IMG/VR virus record: IMGVR_UViG_3300030333_005233 | Span: 1-64,000 of that record | Length of the DNA stretch: 64,000 nt | Source of the DNA: a virus | Strand: one strand, 5' to 3' | Shown here: positions 42,097 to 49,912 of the stretch, in pieces | Layout: each line of letters starts with the position of its first letter | Position numbering within the stretch: position 1 is the stretch's first letter | The notes under the pieces: generated by a model | The model's database searches: none | Told to the model about the DNA's origin: nothing | The model's input: only the letters and a program-made list of their open reading frames with translations | Position numbers and translations under genes: made by a program

Positions 42097-42300
42097 TCAA
42101 CCTCCTAAATTTAAACTAGAATCACTAACAGTTGCTGTACTTGTAGAGTTGATACGTTCATTGATCAACGCATGTCCCTTTTCCAAGTAATCAGTAAGCT
42201 TTAAAATTTCATTATCAATAGCCTGCTTCTGATTTTGAAGTTCTACTATTGCTTTTTGCACAGTTTCTAAGTGGGCTTGAGCCATTTCTTCTACCGACAT
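42097..42300 (-). CDS. Small coiled-coil protein, 67 aa
   Basis: ATG at 42300 has GGAGG five bases upstream and a promoter -10 a further ten bases away. Nearly the whole chain is a predicted coiled coil (AQAHLETVQKAIVELQNQKQ, then AIDNEILKLTDYLEKG). No function recognised. It heads the operon containing SSB2. Confidence 0.55.
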   Translation of the reverse strand: MSVEEMAQAHLETVQKAIVELQNQKQAIDNEILKLTDYLEKGHALINERINSTSTATVSDSSLNLGG

Positions 42301-42315
42301 TTTTTCCTCCATATA

Positions 42316-42324
42316 ATTATACCA
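42316..42324 (-). promoter_or_regulatory. Extended -10 promoter for the SSB2 operon
   Basis: On the minus strand TGGTATAAT is present 16 bases upstream of the ATG at 42300; TG one base before a perfect TATAAT is the extended -10 form, which can work without a good -35. It lies just after the stop of the 42342-42548 gene. Confidence 0.6.
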
Positions 42325-42341
42325 CCTAAGCAAGAAAAAAA

Positions 42342-42548
42342 CTATGTGTTGTAAGTTACATAGTTTATTACATCCTTATGCCTCCAAGATTTTTTATATT
42401 CTCCAAATGTAGAGAGTTTTGCTAATTCAATATAGTTTTTATTTAGTTCGTTTATTAATTGTATCAACACCTCTTCGTTATGAGACGCTATACATTCATA
42501 TACTAGCTCGTCAGTGTCATATTCAGGCTTATAATCTTCTGAACTCAT
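42342..42548 (-). CDS. Unrecognised acidic protein, 68 aa
   Basis: Acidic N-terminal half (SSEDYKPEYDTDELVYECIA) and a helical C-terminal half. The ATG overlaps the stop of the dCMP deaminase gene by four bases. No family recognised. Confidence 0.45.
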   Translation of the reverse strand: MSSEDYKPEYDTDELVYECIASHNEEVLIQLINELNKNYIELAKLSTFGEYKKSWRHKDVINYVTYNT

Positions 42549-42979
42549 AACGTCAGTAACTCCAAATTAATATTGGCTTCTTCAAACAATTTTTTTGCAA
42601 TATTAAAATTTTTTTCCCAGCGTTCTTCGTTCTGTACTACTGAAACCACCCTCTTAATGCCAGATTGTATAATTAAACCAGCACATCTAGAGCATGGCTG
42701 AAAAGGCCAAGTGTATAATGTACATCCTTCTACAGAACCGTTAGCAAACATTAGTGCGTTAGCTTCTGCATGTACTATTATAGCATATTTTTCTTCTCTG
42801 TCAACGAGTCTTTTTTCAGAATCTTCAACACCTTTAGGAAATCCGTTAAAACCAATAGATACAATTCTTTTGTTGTCATCGACTATAACAGCACCCACTT
42901 GAGTTGACGGGTCTTTCGACCACGATCCGACTAGTTTGGCTAATTCAATAAATCTATGATCCCAATTTAGTAGACTCAT
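42545..42979 (-). CDS. dCMP deaminase
   Basis: 144 residues. The zinc-dependent deaminase motifs are intact: HAEANALMFA (zinc His and catalytic Glu) and PFQPCSRCAGLIIQSGI (two zinc Cys). WSKDPSTQVGAVIVDDNKRI and GFNGFPKGVED are typical of the phage dCMP deaminase family. It converts dCMP to dUMP, feeding ThyX at 49217-49852. A possible promoter lies within the small ORF just upstream. Confidence 0.92.
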   Translation of the reverse strand: MSLLNWDHRFIELAKLVGSWSKDPSTQVGAVIVDDNKRIVSIGFNGFPKGVEDSEKRLVDREEKYAIIVHAEANALMFANGSVEGCTLYTWPFQPCSRCAGLIIQSGIKRVVSVVQNEERWEKNFNIAKKLFEEANINLELLTL

Positions 42980-43112
42980 ACCATAATAATCCTATGTTTG
43001 CTATAGTGTAACCTAACCACATAATAGCATGTGAATGATCTTTTTGCAAGTAGCAAGATGCGCAAGTAATAGAATATAAAACTGTAGTTATAATTACACA
43101 GTAAAATCCCAT
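42954..43112 (-). CDS. Small two-helix membrane protein, 52 aa
   Basis: ATG at 43112 with GGGAG six bases upstream; TAG at 42956-42954. Two hydrophobic segments, about residues 2-20 (GFYCVIITTVLYSITCASC) and 29-45 (AIMWLGYTIANIGLLW), are joined by a short polar turn. It starts three bases after the methyltransferase stop and overlaps the deaminase start by 26 bases, filling what would otherwise be a 136-base gap. Function unknown; a holin-like or small regulatory membrane protein is possible. Confidence 0.6.
   Translation of the reverse strand: MGFYCVIITTVLYSITCASCYLQKDHSHAIMWLGYTIANIGLLWYESTKLGS
43021..43049 (-). promoter_or_regulatory. Possible sigma-70 promoter for dCMP deaminase
   Basis: On the minus strand TTGCAA (43049-43044) and TATTAT (43026-43021) are 17 bases apart, 42 bases upstream of the deaminase ATG at 42979. 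It lies within the coding sequence of the 52-residue membrane protein, so the match could be fortuitous. Confidence 0.4.
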
Positions 43113-43115
43113 TCG

Positions 43116-43697
43116 TCACTCCCTAAAATTTTTCCTGTTTGTGCTATTTTTTATAATACAAAAACTTCCATCGCTGTATGTCATCAATTGTTTTAATTTA
43201 TATTGTTCCATAAATTCATCAATAGCCTGTTTTACTCCATTAGTATTTTCTAACGTCTGTGTAAAGCGATAATCATGTCCGCATATAAATCCACCACGTT
43301 TTACTTTTGGAACATACAGTTCAAGATGTTCTTTTGTATTTTTGTAATCATGTAGAGTATCAATATAAATCATATCTACAGACGCATCAGTAAATTTGTT
43401 GTGGCACGTTTTAGAGCTTTCATTATATATTTCTACTTTGTCTTCAATATGTCGCAACCTTTCTGATATTACCTTTGCCCTGTCCTCTTTTATTTCTATG
43501 CAATAAAATTTTTCTATAAAAGGAAAAGACGACATAATTAATGCAGACTCTCCTATGTGGGAACCTATTTCTATACATTTCAATTTTTCTCTCTGCCTGT
43601 ACATCTTGATGTCCATCATCATTTCTATAAGACCAGTAACTAAACATCCTAATATTTTATTGTGTGCATTACGTTTTTCAAATCTTAGACTTTGCAT
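43116..43697 (-). CDS. Class I SAM-dependent methyltransferase (Methyltransf_24-like)
   Basis: 193 residues. Motif I is CIEIGSHIGESALIM, motif II KFYCIEIKEDRAKV, and DMIYIDTLHDYKNTKEHLEL with GGFICGHDY gives the DxxHxY pattern found in polysaccharide-associated methyltransferases. Probably O-methylates a sugar or related small group. It is the last gene of the segment with two sulfotransferases and the GT2-GT4 fusion, all in one direction with short gaps. Confidence 0.8.
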   Translation of the reverse strand: MQSLRFEKRNAHNKILGCLVTGLIEMMMDIKMYRQREKLKCIEIGSHIGESALIMSSFPFIEKFYCIEIKEDRAKVISERLRHIEDKVEIYNESSKTCHNKFTDASVDMIYIDTLHDYKNTKEHLELYVPKVKRGGFICGHDYRFTQTLENTNGVKQAIDEFMEQYKLKQLMTYSDGSFCIIKNSTNRKNFRE

Positions 43698-43702
43698 AGT
43701 AT

Positions 43703-44344
43703 TTAATCCCCAAACTTGTAATTAAATAATTCTAAATCTTTTGCAAATCTTTCAGAAAACATTTTAACATCTTCTTTGTCGAAATAATTTGTATAGTGTT
43801 TATGTTTATTTTTATTTATATGAGGTAAAGTATAATCTTGATTTTTTGAAGTTATTTTTGACATTATTTTATTAAAGTCTTCTTGCAAATTTTCGTATTT
43901 ACCTATAAAGTCAACAAGAAGTTTATTGGATTGGCTAAAGAAAAAATTTGACTGCGTAGCACCATATCTATAAATATATTCTTTTAGAGTCCACGTTGCT
44001 ATTTTTTTTGCTCTATTTTTTGCTTTGATCCTGATGGTATCATTTTGTTCAATTCTTCTTTGCCAATAAAAATATGAGGAAATACAAGCGTCGAAGGGGT
44101 TCCTGACAAAGCCAAATTTATAATAGTCTTTCCAGTTCCATTTTTTTAAAAAATGTTTTTTGATTGTAGGTGCTGTTGAATGTTTTTTCATACCCTCTAT
44201 TTCGCACTTTATATCTTCGTGCCACTCTTCGTGTCCACATATATTCTCTATAGAAAATACTTCTATCAATTTTTGCCTTATTGATGACCCTGCTGTCTTA
44301 GGATTATGAATGAATATAAACTTAGGATCGTGACAAAGAATCAT
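43703..44344 (-). CDS. Sulfotransferase family protein 1
   Basis: 213 residues from ATG 44344 (GGAG seven bases upstream). The 5'-phosphosulfate-binding loop is FIFIHNPKTAGSSIRQKL near residue 10 and the 3'-phosphate-binding motif YYKFGFVRNPFDACISSYF near residue 85, as in carbohydrate (Sulfotransfer_2) enzymes that use PAPS. The C-terminal region KHYTNYFDKEDVKMFSERFA is also typical. It forms a tandem pair with the next gene, sharing many residues throughout, so they arose by duplication. Acceptor unknown, probably a sugar hydroxyl. Confidence 0.85.
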   Translation of the reverse strand: MILCHDPKFIFIHNPKTAGSSIRQKLIEVFSIENICGHEEWHEDIKCEIEGMKKHSTAPTIKKHFLKKWNWKDYYKFGFVRNPFDACISSYFYWQRRIEQNDTIRIKAKNRAKKIATWTLKEYIYRYGATQSNFFFSQSNKLLVDFIGKYENLQEDFNKIMSKITSKNQDYTLPHINKNKHKHYTNYFDKEDVKMFSERFAKDLELFNYKFGD

Positions 44345-44345
44345 A

Positions 44346-45026
44346 TCAGTCTCCAAACTTATAATCAAATAGTTCTAGATCCACTGCAAATTTTTCTGAA
44401 AACTTTTCTACATCTTTCTTGGTGAAATACTCAGTATAGTGCTTGTGTACGCTTTGATTTTTATGAGACAGTTTCCAATCTTCTTCTGTGGCATCTGGAT
44501 TGATCTTTAGCACCACCTCTTTAAAATCTTCTTGAATATTTTCAAACTTACCAACAAAGTCTACTAATAGATTGGAACAAGTTTTGTGATCATAAAACCA
44601 ATGGTATTGATGTTGATTAAAATGATGTATATATTTTTCAATAGGTGTGTTATAAATATTATTAGCTAAAATCGTATTCTCTGGAGACAAAGGTTCATCA
44701 TTATCAATCTTTCTTTTCCAAAAAAAATAACTAGAGATACACCTTTCAAAAGGGTTTCGCACAAAGCCAAAGCTATAATACGAATCCCAATCTAAGTTGT
44801 TTTCTTCGAGATATTCTTTAGCTATATCGGCATATGCATGTACGCTTATACCAACCCTTGTAGTTGAGTCTTCTAATAATTTTGGATCTCCGGGTTGATT
44901 TTTCTTCATTGTTTGGAATATTCCAGTATTCAACGTTGGCCTACCAAAAAGTTGTTTTTTTATAGAATTACCTGCGGTTTTAGGGTTGTGTATAAAAATA
45001 TATTTTAAGTCATGAGATCCTACCAT
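44346..45026 (-). CDS. Sulfotransferase family protein 2
   Basis: 226 residues from ATG 45026, with GGAG five bases upstream; a GTG two codons earlier is possible. Motifs match its neighbour: YIFIHNPKTAGNSIKKQL and YYSFGFVRNPFERCISSYFF, ending YTEYFTKKDVEKFSEKFAV. The ends of both proteins share ELFxYKFGD. Divergence between the two is large enough to suggest different acceptors. It overlaps the GT fusion gene by seven bases, tying sulfation to glycan assembly. Confidence 0.85.
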   Translation of the reverse strand: MVGSHDLKYIFIHNPKTAGNSIKKQLFGRPTLNTGIFQTMKKNQPGDPKLLEDSTTRVGISVHAYADIAKEYLEENNLDWDSYYSFGFVRNPFERCISSYFFWKRKIDNDEPLSPENTILANNIYNTPIEKYIHHFNQHQYHWFYDHKTCSNLLVDFVGKFENIQEDFKEVVLKINPDATEEDWKLSHKNQSVHKHYTEYFTKKDVEKFSEKFAVDLELFDYKFGD

Positions 45027-47233
45027 TTGCACTCCTTCTTATTTATAAAATGATTTCTTAATCGTGTATTGTGTTTGTCTAAGAATCCAGACTGCTCCAA
45101 TGCCAATATCATTTGCTTGTATGCGTTGTGATATGATGTATTGCTTTTAATGTAGTATGGCCCAGCGTGTGAAATATAATTTCTTAAATCTTTATCGTCA
45201 TGCAGAAGTTGTATGTTATTAGACAAGTCTCCAATGTTATTTTTTGCGCAAGTTAATCCAGTGACACCATTTACAATAGACTCATTGACACCTTGAGAGG
45301 CATATCCTACACACGGAGTTCCGCACGATGAGGACTCTGCAAAAACCATACCAAAAGCCTCTTGTAAACTTGGCCCTACAAATACATCAGCGGCAGAATA
45401 TAAATAAGCTATCATTTTTCTATCTTTTATAAAGCCTAAATTTACTATATCATATTTTAGCTCTTCTGGGCTTATTATACCATTTCCAAAGGTTACTATC
45501 ATGCAATTATCAATTTGTGTTTCATTTATAGCTCTCATGGCGTCATTTGTGCCTTTTCTTTCGTCAGCCAAGTTTGTAGCACCTATCAATATTATAAACT
45601 TATCTTTTGGTAGGTTAAATGTATCTCTACATGCATTTTTTTCATATGGCCTAAACATATCTGTATCTATGCACGGCTTAACGCAATACGCTTTTTGATT
45701 TGTAGTTTTTTCAACTAAATTTACCATGTGATAGCTATTACAAAGAATAGTAAAATTTTCGTGTTGTATCAATTTTCTTTTTCTGTGGTAATGTGAATTA
45801 ATCTGATCTTTATCTAAAAATGGATAATTAAATAAGTCTGGACAAGTAGACGTACATTCTTTAAGAAATTGATTACAGTGTTTGCTGTATGGGCATTTAC
45901 CTGTTATTAGCCACTCGTCGTGCATTAAAAAAAATGTTGGATATTTTTCTACTACCTGCTCTAAAAAATCTAAATCATTTTGCAAACTATGCACATTTCC
46001 ACAAAACACAAAATCTGGGTTTATAGTGTCTATTTTTGATAATGTTTTTTCAACGTCAAAGTCTGCCCTTTGTGAACTAATTTCTTCAGTACCCTGAACG
46101 GGAGAAATAAAATGATTAGCCATTTGCAGTGCGTGACAAAAGTTTTTGTGGGCAATTCCAGCACCGCATTCAAAACCTACATCATTAAAAGTAACAATAT
46201 TAAAGTATTTAGGTCTTGTTTCATCGCCACTTTGTGGCACGTTTATTTTGTATTTATTTGCTAGCTTGTCTCTGTGGCTGTATAGCTCATCTACAAACTG
46301 AAGCTCAGATGTTTTTTGTTTTTCATGTTGAACATGATATGACACTGGGTGTGATATAATTTTTATCTTAGCAGATTGCGCTGCAAACCTAACCCACAAA
46401 TCGTAGTCCATGCTCCAATGTAAAGTTTTATCAATGTATCCCCCTGCTTTCTCGTAGATAGATCTTGTAAAAAATACTTCAGGTTGATAGAAAAAATCTC
46501 CCTTCATCCACTTATTATCTAGATCTAGCATATCTTTAAGACATAATTCTTCTTTATCGTATAATGGCATACATTTAGAGAATATGCTATCGTTATCTGC
46601 GACATGACAAGTAGCTGCAACCATGTCAACTTTATGATGCTGGAATGTTAGGCTAATTGCCCATAAAGCATCCTTACAAAAGGAGTCATCGCTGTTTAAC
46701 CAGCACAGTATATCTCCAGTTGCTAACTTAAAACCTTTTTCTATTGCTTCAGATTGCCCATTGTCTTTCTCACTAATTATAATATCTATCTTATCTTTGT
46801 ATCTATTTATTATTTCTAAGCTGTCATCAGTAGAGCCTCCATCGACAACAATAATTTCTTTGTTTGGATAGGTCTGTGAAATTATGGACTCTAAATTTTC
46901 TTTTATAAAATTACCATAGTTATAATTAGGTACAACTATAGATATCTTAGGTATAGATTCTTTTATGCCTTTAATTTCATTTGCCAGTGGTATGTCTAAT
47001 ACTTCTTCTTCAAACTTTGGTATCAAATCTTCTTTTCGCTTCTTTGCTCCAAAGTATCGCCCATATTGGTGATAATGGTAATATAGCCTATATCTTTCAG
47101 GTATATCATTTTCAGAACAGTAAGGCTGATAAAAATCATCTAAATCTGGATGATTGATAATACTTCTGTAAAATTCTTCATCAAATTCTTCATCAATTTC
47201 ATTATGCTCATAAAATTCTTCAATGCTAATCAT
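45020..47233 (-). CDS. Bifunctional GT2-GT4 glycosyltransferase fusion
   Basis: 737 residues. After an acidic N-terminal 90 residues, a GT2 domain spans about 95-310: ISIVVPNYNYGNFIKENLES, KEIIVVDGGSTDDSLEI, DILCWLNSDDSF (the DxD) and HWSMDYDLWVRFAAQ. A GT-B domain of GT4 type spans about 345-720: VKPCIDTDMFRPYE, LIGATNLADERKGT and GPSLQEAFGMVFAESSSCGT. One chain may add two sugars in succession. Both active sites look intact. It lies upstream of the sulfotransferases in the same operon. Confidence 0.88.
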   Translation of the reverse strand: MISIEEFYEHNEIDEEFDEEFYRSIINHPDLDDFYQPYCSENDIPERYRLYYHYHQYGRYFGAKKRKEDLIPKFEEEVLDIPLANEIKGIKESIPKISIVVPNYNYGNFIKENLESIISQTYPNKEIIVVDGGSTDDSLEIINRYKDKIDIIISEKDNGQSEAIEKGFKLATGDILCWLNSDDSFCKDALWAISLTFQHHKVDMVAATCHVADNDSIFSKCMPLYDKEELCLKDMLDLDNKWMKGDFFYQPEVFFTRSIYEKAGGYIDKTLHWSMDYDLWVRFAAQSAKIKIISHPVSYHVQHEKQKTSELQFVDELYSHRDKLANKYKINVPQSGDETRPKYFNIVTFNDVGFECGAGIAHKNFCHALQMANHFISPVQGTEEISSQRADFDVEKTLSKIDTINPDFVFCGNVHSLQNDLDFLEQVVEKYPTFFLMHDEWLITGKCPYSKHCNQFLKECTSTCPDLFNYPFLDKDQINSHYHRKRKLIQHENFTILCNSYHMVNLVEKTTNQKAYCVKPCIDTDMFRPYEKNACRDTFNLPKDKFIILIGATNLADERKGTNDAMRAINETQIDNCMIVTFGNGIISPEELKYDIVNLGFIKDRKMIAYLYSAADVFVGPSLQEAFGMVFAESSSCGTPCVGYASQGVNESIVNGVTGLTCAKNNIGDLSNNIQLLHDDKDLRNYISHAGPYYIKSNTSYHNAYKQMILALEQSGFLDKHNTRLRNHFINKKECKW

Positions 47234-47238
47234 GGATC

Positions 47239-47616
47239 TTAATCCGTTTTTCTGGCATATAAGTAATTAAATAATTTTGCTGCCCCTTGATAAGTATCGC
47301 CCACAGACCCAGCAGCATTATTACAGTCAAAGCAAACCCATCCTCTAAATTTGCTGCTGTCTGGATAATGATCGCAGTACCACTGCCCTTGTTTAGATTT
47401 CCAGTTTTCTGGCTTTTCTCCACAACAATCACATCTTTCTGGTTTTTCTGGTGCGTTTTTTTTTGCTTCCTTCAACCCCTTGCTATATTCTTTTGCACAT
47501 GCCTTGCATTTAGAGTAGGGAGTGCCACGATCTAAATAAAAGTTATCTAATGTCAACCATTCTTTGCATATCCTACATTGTTTAGTCTCTTCTTTAAATA
47601 ATTCTAGTTGATTCAT
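47239..47616 (-). CDS. Recombination endonuclease VII-like (T4 gp49 family)
   Basis: 125 residues. The N-terminal zinc site is CRICKEWL then CKACAKEY. The His-Me-type core has YCDHYPDSSKFRGWVCFDCN followed by NAAGSVGDTYQGAAKLF, matching the endonuclease VII signature, in which His and Asn are catalytic. Such enzymes resolve Holliday junctions and branched DNA before packaging. It overlaps the small membrane protein gene by 23 bases. Confidence 0.8.
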   Translation of the reverse strand: MNQLELFKEETKQCRICKEWLTLDNFYLDRGTPYSKCKACAKEYSKGLKEAKKNAPEKPERCDCCGEKPENWKSKQGQWYCDHYPDSSKFRGWVCFDCNNAAGSVGDTYQGAAKLFNYLYARKTD

Positions 47617-47803
47617 ATTTGTACCTTATAGTTATCAAGATTTCATTTTCTTGCATCTCATACGGCCTTATATGTGGTCTAATTATGATAGGGGCTACTT
47701 GATGTTTTAGTTGTTCTATTTGATGTGCCATCATGAAGTTAAATATTAAAGATATAATAAATAGAAAAAAAAGTATATATGTTGCGGGGTGCATATCTCT
47801 CAT
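47594..47803 (-). CDS. Small one-helix membrane protein, 69 aa
   Basis: ATG at 47803 (or 47794) begins a hydrophobic N-terminal helix (ATYILFFLFIISLIFNFMM), then a soluble, His- and Arg-containing C-terminal half. A longer frame upstream runs through the terminator stem of the rIIB unit and is rejected. Function unknown. If the terminator at 47815-47864 is efficient, it must be transcribed by readthrough or from a promoter I cannot see. Confidence 0.45.
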   Translation of the reverse strand: MRDMHPATYILFFLFIISLIFNFMMAHQIEQLKHQVAPIIIRPHIRPYEMQENEILITIRYKYESTRII

Positions 47804-47814
47804 TTTACACTCTG

Positions 47815-47864
47815 ATATAAAAAGATCGGAGGTAGAGGAACACACATGGCATTCCCCTACCTCC
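47815..47864 (-). terminator. Rho-independent terminator after the rIIB-like gene
   Basis: An 8-bp stem, GGAGGTAG at 47828-47835 and CTACCTCC at 47857-47864, extended by a further four pairs (GGAA/TTCC) past one mismatch, with an 11-base loop. On the minus strand the stem is followed by GATCTTTTTATATC. It begins ten bases after the rIIB stop. Confidence 0.85.
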
Positions 47865-47873
47865 TCCACACAA

Positions 47874-48740
47874 TCACACACTAACCATGTCTTTTTTCTT
47901 TAGAACTTTATTAACACGCTCCAGTTTCGCAGTGACCTCTACGACCCATTCCTTGTTACGCTTCTTAAGGTTTGAGTAATCAATGTCATCCTTGGTCATG
48001 TGGACAACACTCTTAAACAAGTCTTCAAACTCGCTTACCACTTCATACTTACAGCAGCGTAACTTCTGACAACGACAATCGCTTGGTACACTTACAACAT
48101 CTTTTGGATTGACCTTGCAGATCATAAGCTTATTGCCACCATCGCCTTCGTTATCATCCAAGTCAATACCACCATACGACTTGGCATAATCAAATGCTCC
48201 AACGTGTAGTCCAGCAGCACAGTGATGCTGCCTGTTTCCATTTACTTTACTACGTGGAACCTCGCACGTACTTCCAACACTATTATCAAATGTGTGAGAG
48301 TACAAGTCTCTATAGTTTGGATCTACTGCTTTATATGCTAAGAAATGTCCATCAGGTGTGATAGGCATGTTCTTGTTTTCCATAAACTCAAACAGTTCTG
48401 TGATAGCATGGTCAGATGGATTCTGCGACATGTTATCAAGGAAGTTCAACATAGGCTCGAACGGGTATCCTTGCTGGATCATGTCTACTATTGTTCCACC
48501 AAACATCTCTGGCATATCAATCCCATCCCATTTCATTTTGCCGTCTTCAACACTGGCATATCCTTCGCAGTAGGCGTTTATATGCGACACAATATCGTAG
48601 GATGCCTCAAAGTGTTCGACATTATTATTCTTTAGATGAGTAATAAGTCTTTCGTATCTAGGGTGCGACTTGCCAAAGGTGTAAACTTCGCCTGCGACTG
48701 TTGCTGTTACGTTTCCATCATTTGCAATAATGTAATTCAT
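47874..48740 (-). CDS. rIIB: rIIB-like protein
   Basis: 288 residues. The central region PMLNFLDNMSQNPSDHAITE then LFEFMENKNMPITPDGHFLA and YKAVDPNYRDLYSHTFDNS is typical of T4 rIIB and relatives in many myophages, which are linked with lysis inhibition and exclusion of rII mutants in lysogens. GLHVGAFDYAKSYGG and the following CRCQKLRCC cluster are also conserved in rIIB-like proteins. No rIIA is seen in this window. It has a strong sigma-70 promoter and its own terminator. Confidence 0.82.
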   Translation of the reverse strand: MNYIIANDGNVTATVAGEVYTFGKSHPRYERLITHLKNNNVEHFEASYDIVSHINAYCEGYASVEDGKMKWDGIDMPEMFGGTIVDMIQQGYPFEPMLNFLDNMSQNPSDHAITELFEFMENKNMPITPDGHFLAYKAVDPNYRDLYSHTFDNSVGSTCEVPRSKVNGNRQHHCAAGLHVGAFDYAKSYGGIDLDDNEGDGGNKLMICKVNPKDVVSVPSDCRCQKLRCCKYEVVSEFEDLFKSVVHMTKDDIDYSNLKKRNKEWVVEVTAKLERVNKVLKKKDMVSV

Positions 48741-48781
48741 TTCAAACTCCTTTAGGATTGTGTGTAAAAATCTCTAATTTA

Positions 48782-48809
48782 ATTATACCCATTCATCGTC
48801 TTTTGTCAA
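48782..48809 (-). promoter_or_regulatory. Consensus sigma-70 promoter for the rIIB-like gene
   Basis: On the minus strand a perfect -35 (TTGACA, 48809-48804) and perfect -10 (TATAAT, 48787-48782) are 16 bases apart, with GGG before the -10. The transcript would start near 48775, about 35 bases before the ATG. The whole element lies within the last codons of the upstream gene, whose stop TAA is part of the -10. Confidence 0.8.
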
Positions 48810-49220
48810 GCGGTTTCTTGAATTTTTTTTGTCAGAAGTGGGCCTGTCGTTAAATTCGCTAGGATCAAGGCTTGTTGCAGCCCAATAACGGGAGTCAGTT
48901 CTTGGATCATGTTTTTTCTCCAATGTAAATGTTATGGGTTTTGCTGCAAATTCTTGCATATTTTTATCTTCTGTAAACAATTCCCATTCGTTGATAAAAT
49001 CATAAACATCTACATACGAATCTTCATCTTGATAATTATAAGCTACGTAGTATGAGTCATCGTACATCCATACTATAACTTCATCTAGCTTAACTTCTAA
49101 TCTTTGTAGATCCACTTTTAATGCTCTTGCAGCGGCGATTTCAAGCGGTGAATTTCTAAGCGTTTTAATTGCTTGTTCAATATCATTTTCAGTAACATCG
49201 ACCGTGATTGTATTAATCAT
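48783..49220 (-). CDS. Unrecognised protein, 145 aa
   Basis: ATG at 49220 overlaps the ThyX stop as ATGA. Acidic and aromatic, with a strand-rich centre (VIVWMYDDSYYVAYNYQDED). An EIAAARALK helix and the C-terminal NSRNRLTKDDEWV are seen, but no family. The last codons double as the promoter of the rIIB-like gene. Confidence 0.45.
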   Translation of the reverse strand: MINTITVDVTENDIEQAIKTLRNSPLEIAAARALKVDLQRLEVKLDEVIVWMYDDSYYVAYNYQDEDSYVDVYDFINEWELFTEDKNMQEFAAKPITFTLEKKHDPRTDSRYWAATSLDPSEFNDRPTSDKKNSRNRLTKDDEWV

Positions 49221-49852
49221 GTCCAACCTAAAGCCTCCGAGACTACGGGTAGTTTATTAATAAAAATATCCTTACACTGGTTTGCCACGTCCATGTGTTC
49301 TTTTTGGGTTCCATTTTCTGTCCTTAAGTTTATATAATGAATCCAACTTCTTATTGTTCCATTCATGTATAACTTTGTAGGTGTAGCTAGTGGTAAAACA
49401 AATCTTGCACATTCTTTCGCTATACCAATCTTTAGCATTTCGTCATATATATATTGACTTTTTCTAAAATGATCTTCTATAATTCTTTTCCAAGCCATCT
49501 TATCAGTTTCTGATATATTGTCAAGAGAGTTCTGCCTATTTTTTTTATCTTGACCTCTTAATTCTGGAGAATCAATGTCATTTGCTATAAGATTAGCTTC
49601 AGCGTATCTTTGACTAAACTCTTGAAAACTAAAACTTCTATGTCTTAGGATTTGTGCAGCAATACCTCTTGTAGTCTGTATCTCTAGAACCATGTTAGCC
49701 ATTTCAAAAATTGACCAATGACCATGTTCAATACAGTATTTTAATAATTTGTCGTATTTAGTGCTATCTTGATTGTTTGGGTTAGACACTCTAGCACAGT
49801 ACGCTATTGTCTTTTCAGCATCTGGGGTAATTGATATAATGTCAACGCTCAT
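49217..49852 (-). CDS. thyX: Flavin-dependent thymidylate synthase
   Basis: 211 residues. The ThyX signature RHRSFSFQEFSQRY is present at residues 70-83, and IEHGHWSIFEMANM, CARFVLPLATPTKLYMNGT and IRSWIHYINLR match other conserved regions. It converts dUMP to dTMP using flavin and methylene-tetrahydrofolate. Together with dUTPase, dCMP deaminase and NrdJ it gives the phage a thymidylate route independent of the host enzyme. A promoter lies 32 bases upstream of the ATG. Confidence 0.95.
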   Translation of the reverse strand: MSVDIISITPDAEKTIAYCARVSNPNNQDSTKYDKLLKYCIEHGHWSIFEMANMVLEIQTTRGIAAQILRHRSFSFQEFSQRYAEANLIANDIDSPELRGQDKKNRQNSLDNISETDKMAWKRIIEDHFRKSQYIYDEMLKIGIAKECARFVLPLATPTKLYMNGTIRSWIHYINLRTENGTQKEHMDVANQCKDIFINKLPVVSEALGWT

Positions 49853-49883
49853 AATGTTCCAAGTTTAGTAAGTCCTCCAATAT

Positions 49884-49912
49884 ATACTATCCCAAATCAA
49901 AGATTATGTCAA
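49884..49912 (-). promoter_or_regulatory. Sigma-70-type promoter for thyX
   Basis: On the minus strand TTGACA (49912-49907) and TAGTAT (49889-49884) are 17 bases apart, in the 56-base gap after the serine protease gene. The perfect -35 and correct spacing make it a good candidate although the -10 matches at four of six positions. It lies 32 bases upstream of the thyX ATG. Confidence 0.65.

Noticed and set aside
47226-47432. Minus-strand ORF of 68 residues overlapping endonuclease VII
   Set aside because: It is a shadow frame of the endonuclease VII gene, whose zinc and catalytic motifs are intact in the other frame.
47804-47881. Upstream extension of the 69-residue membrane protein to 47881
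   Set aside because: The added 26 residues (MCDCVEEVGEC...) would be translated from the stem and loop of the terminator of the rIIB unit and start inside rIIB. Cys-rich start has no ribosome site.
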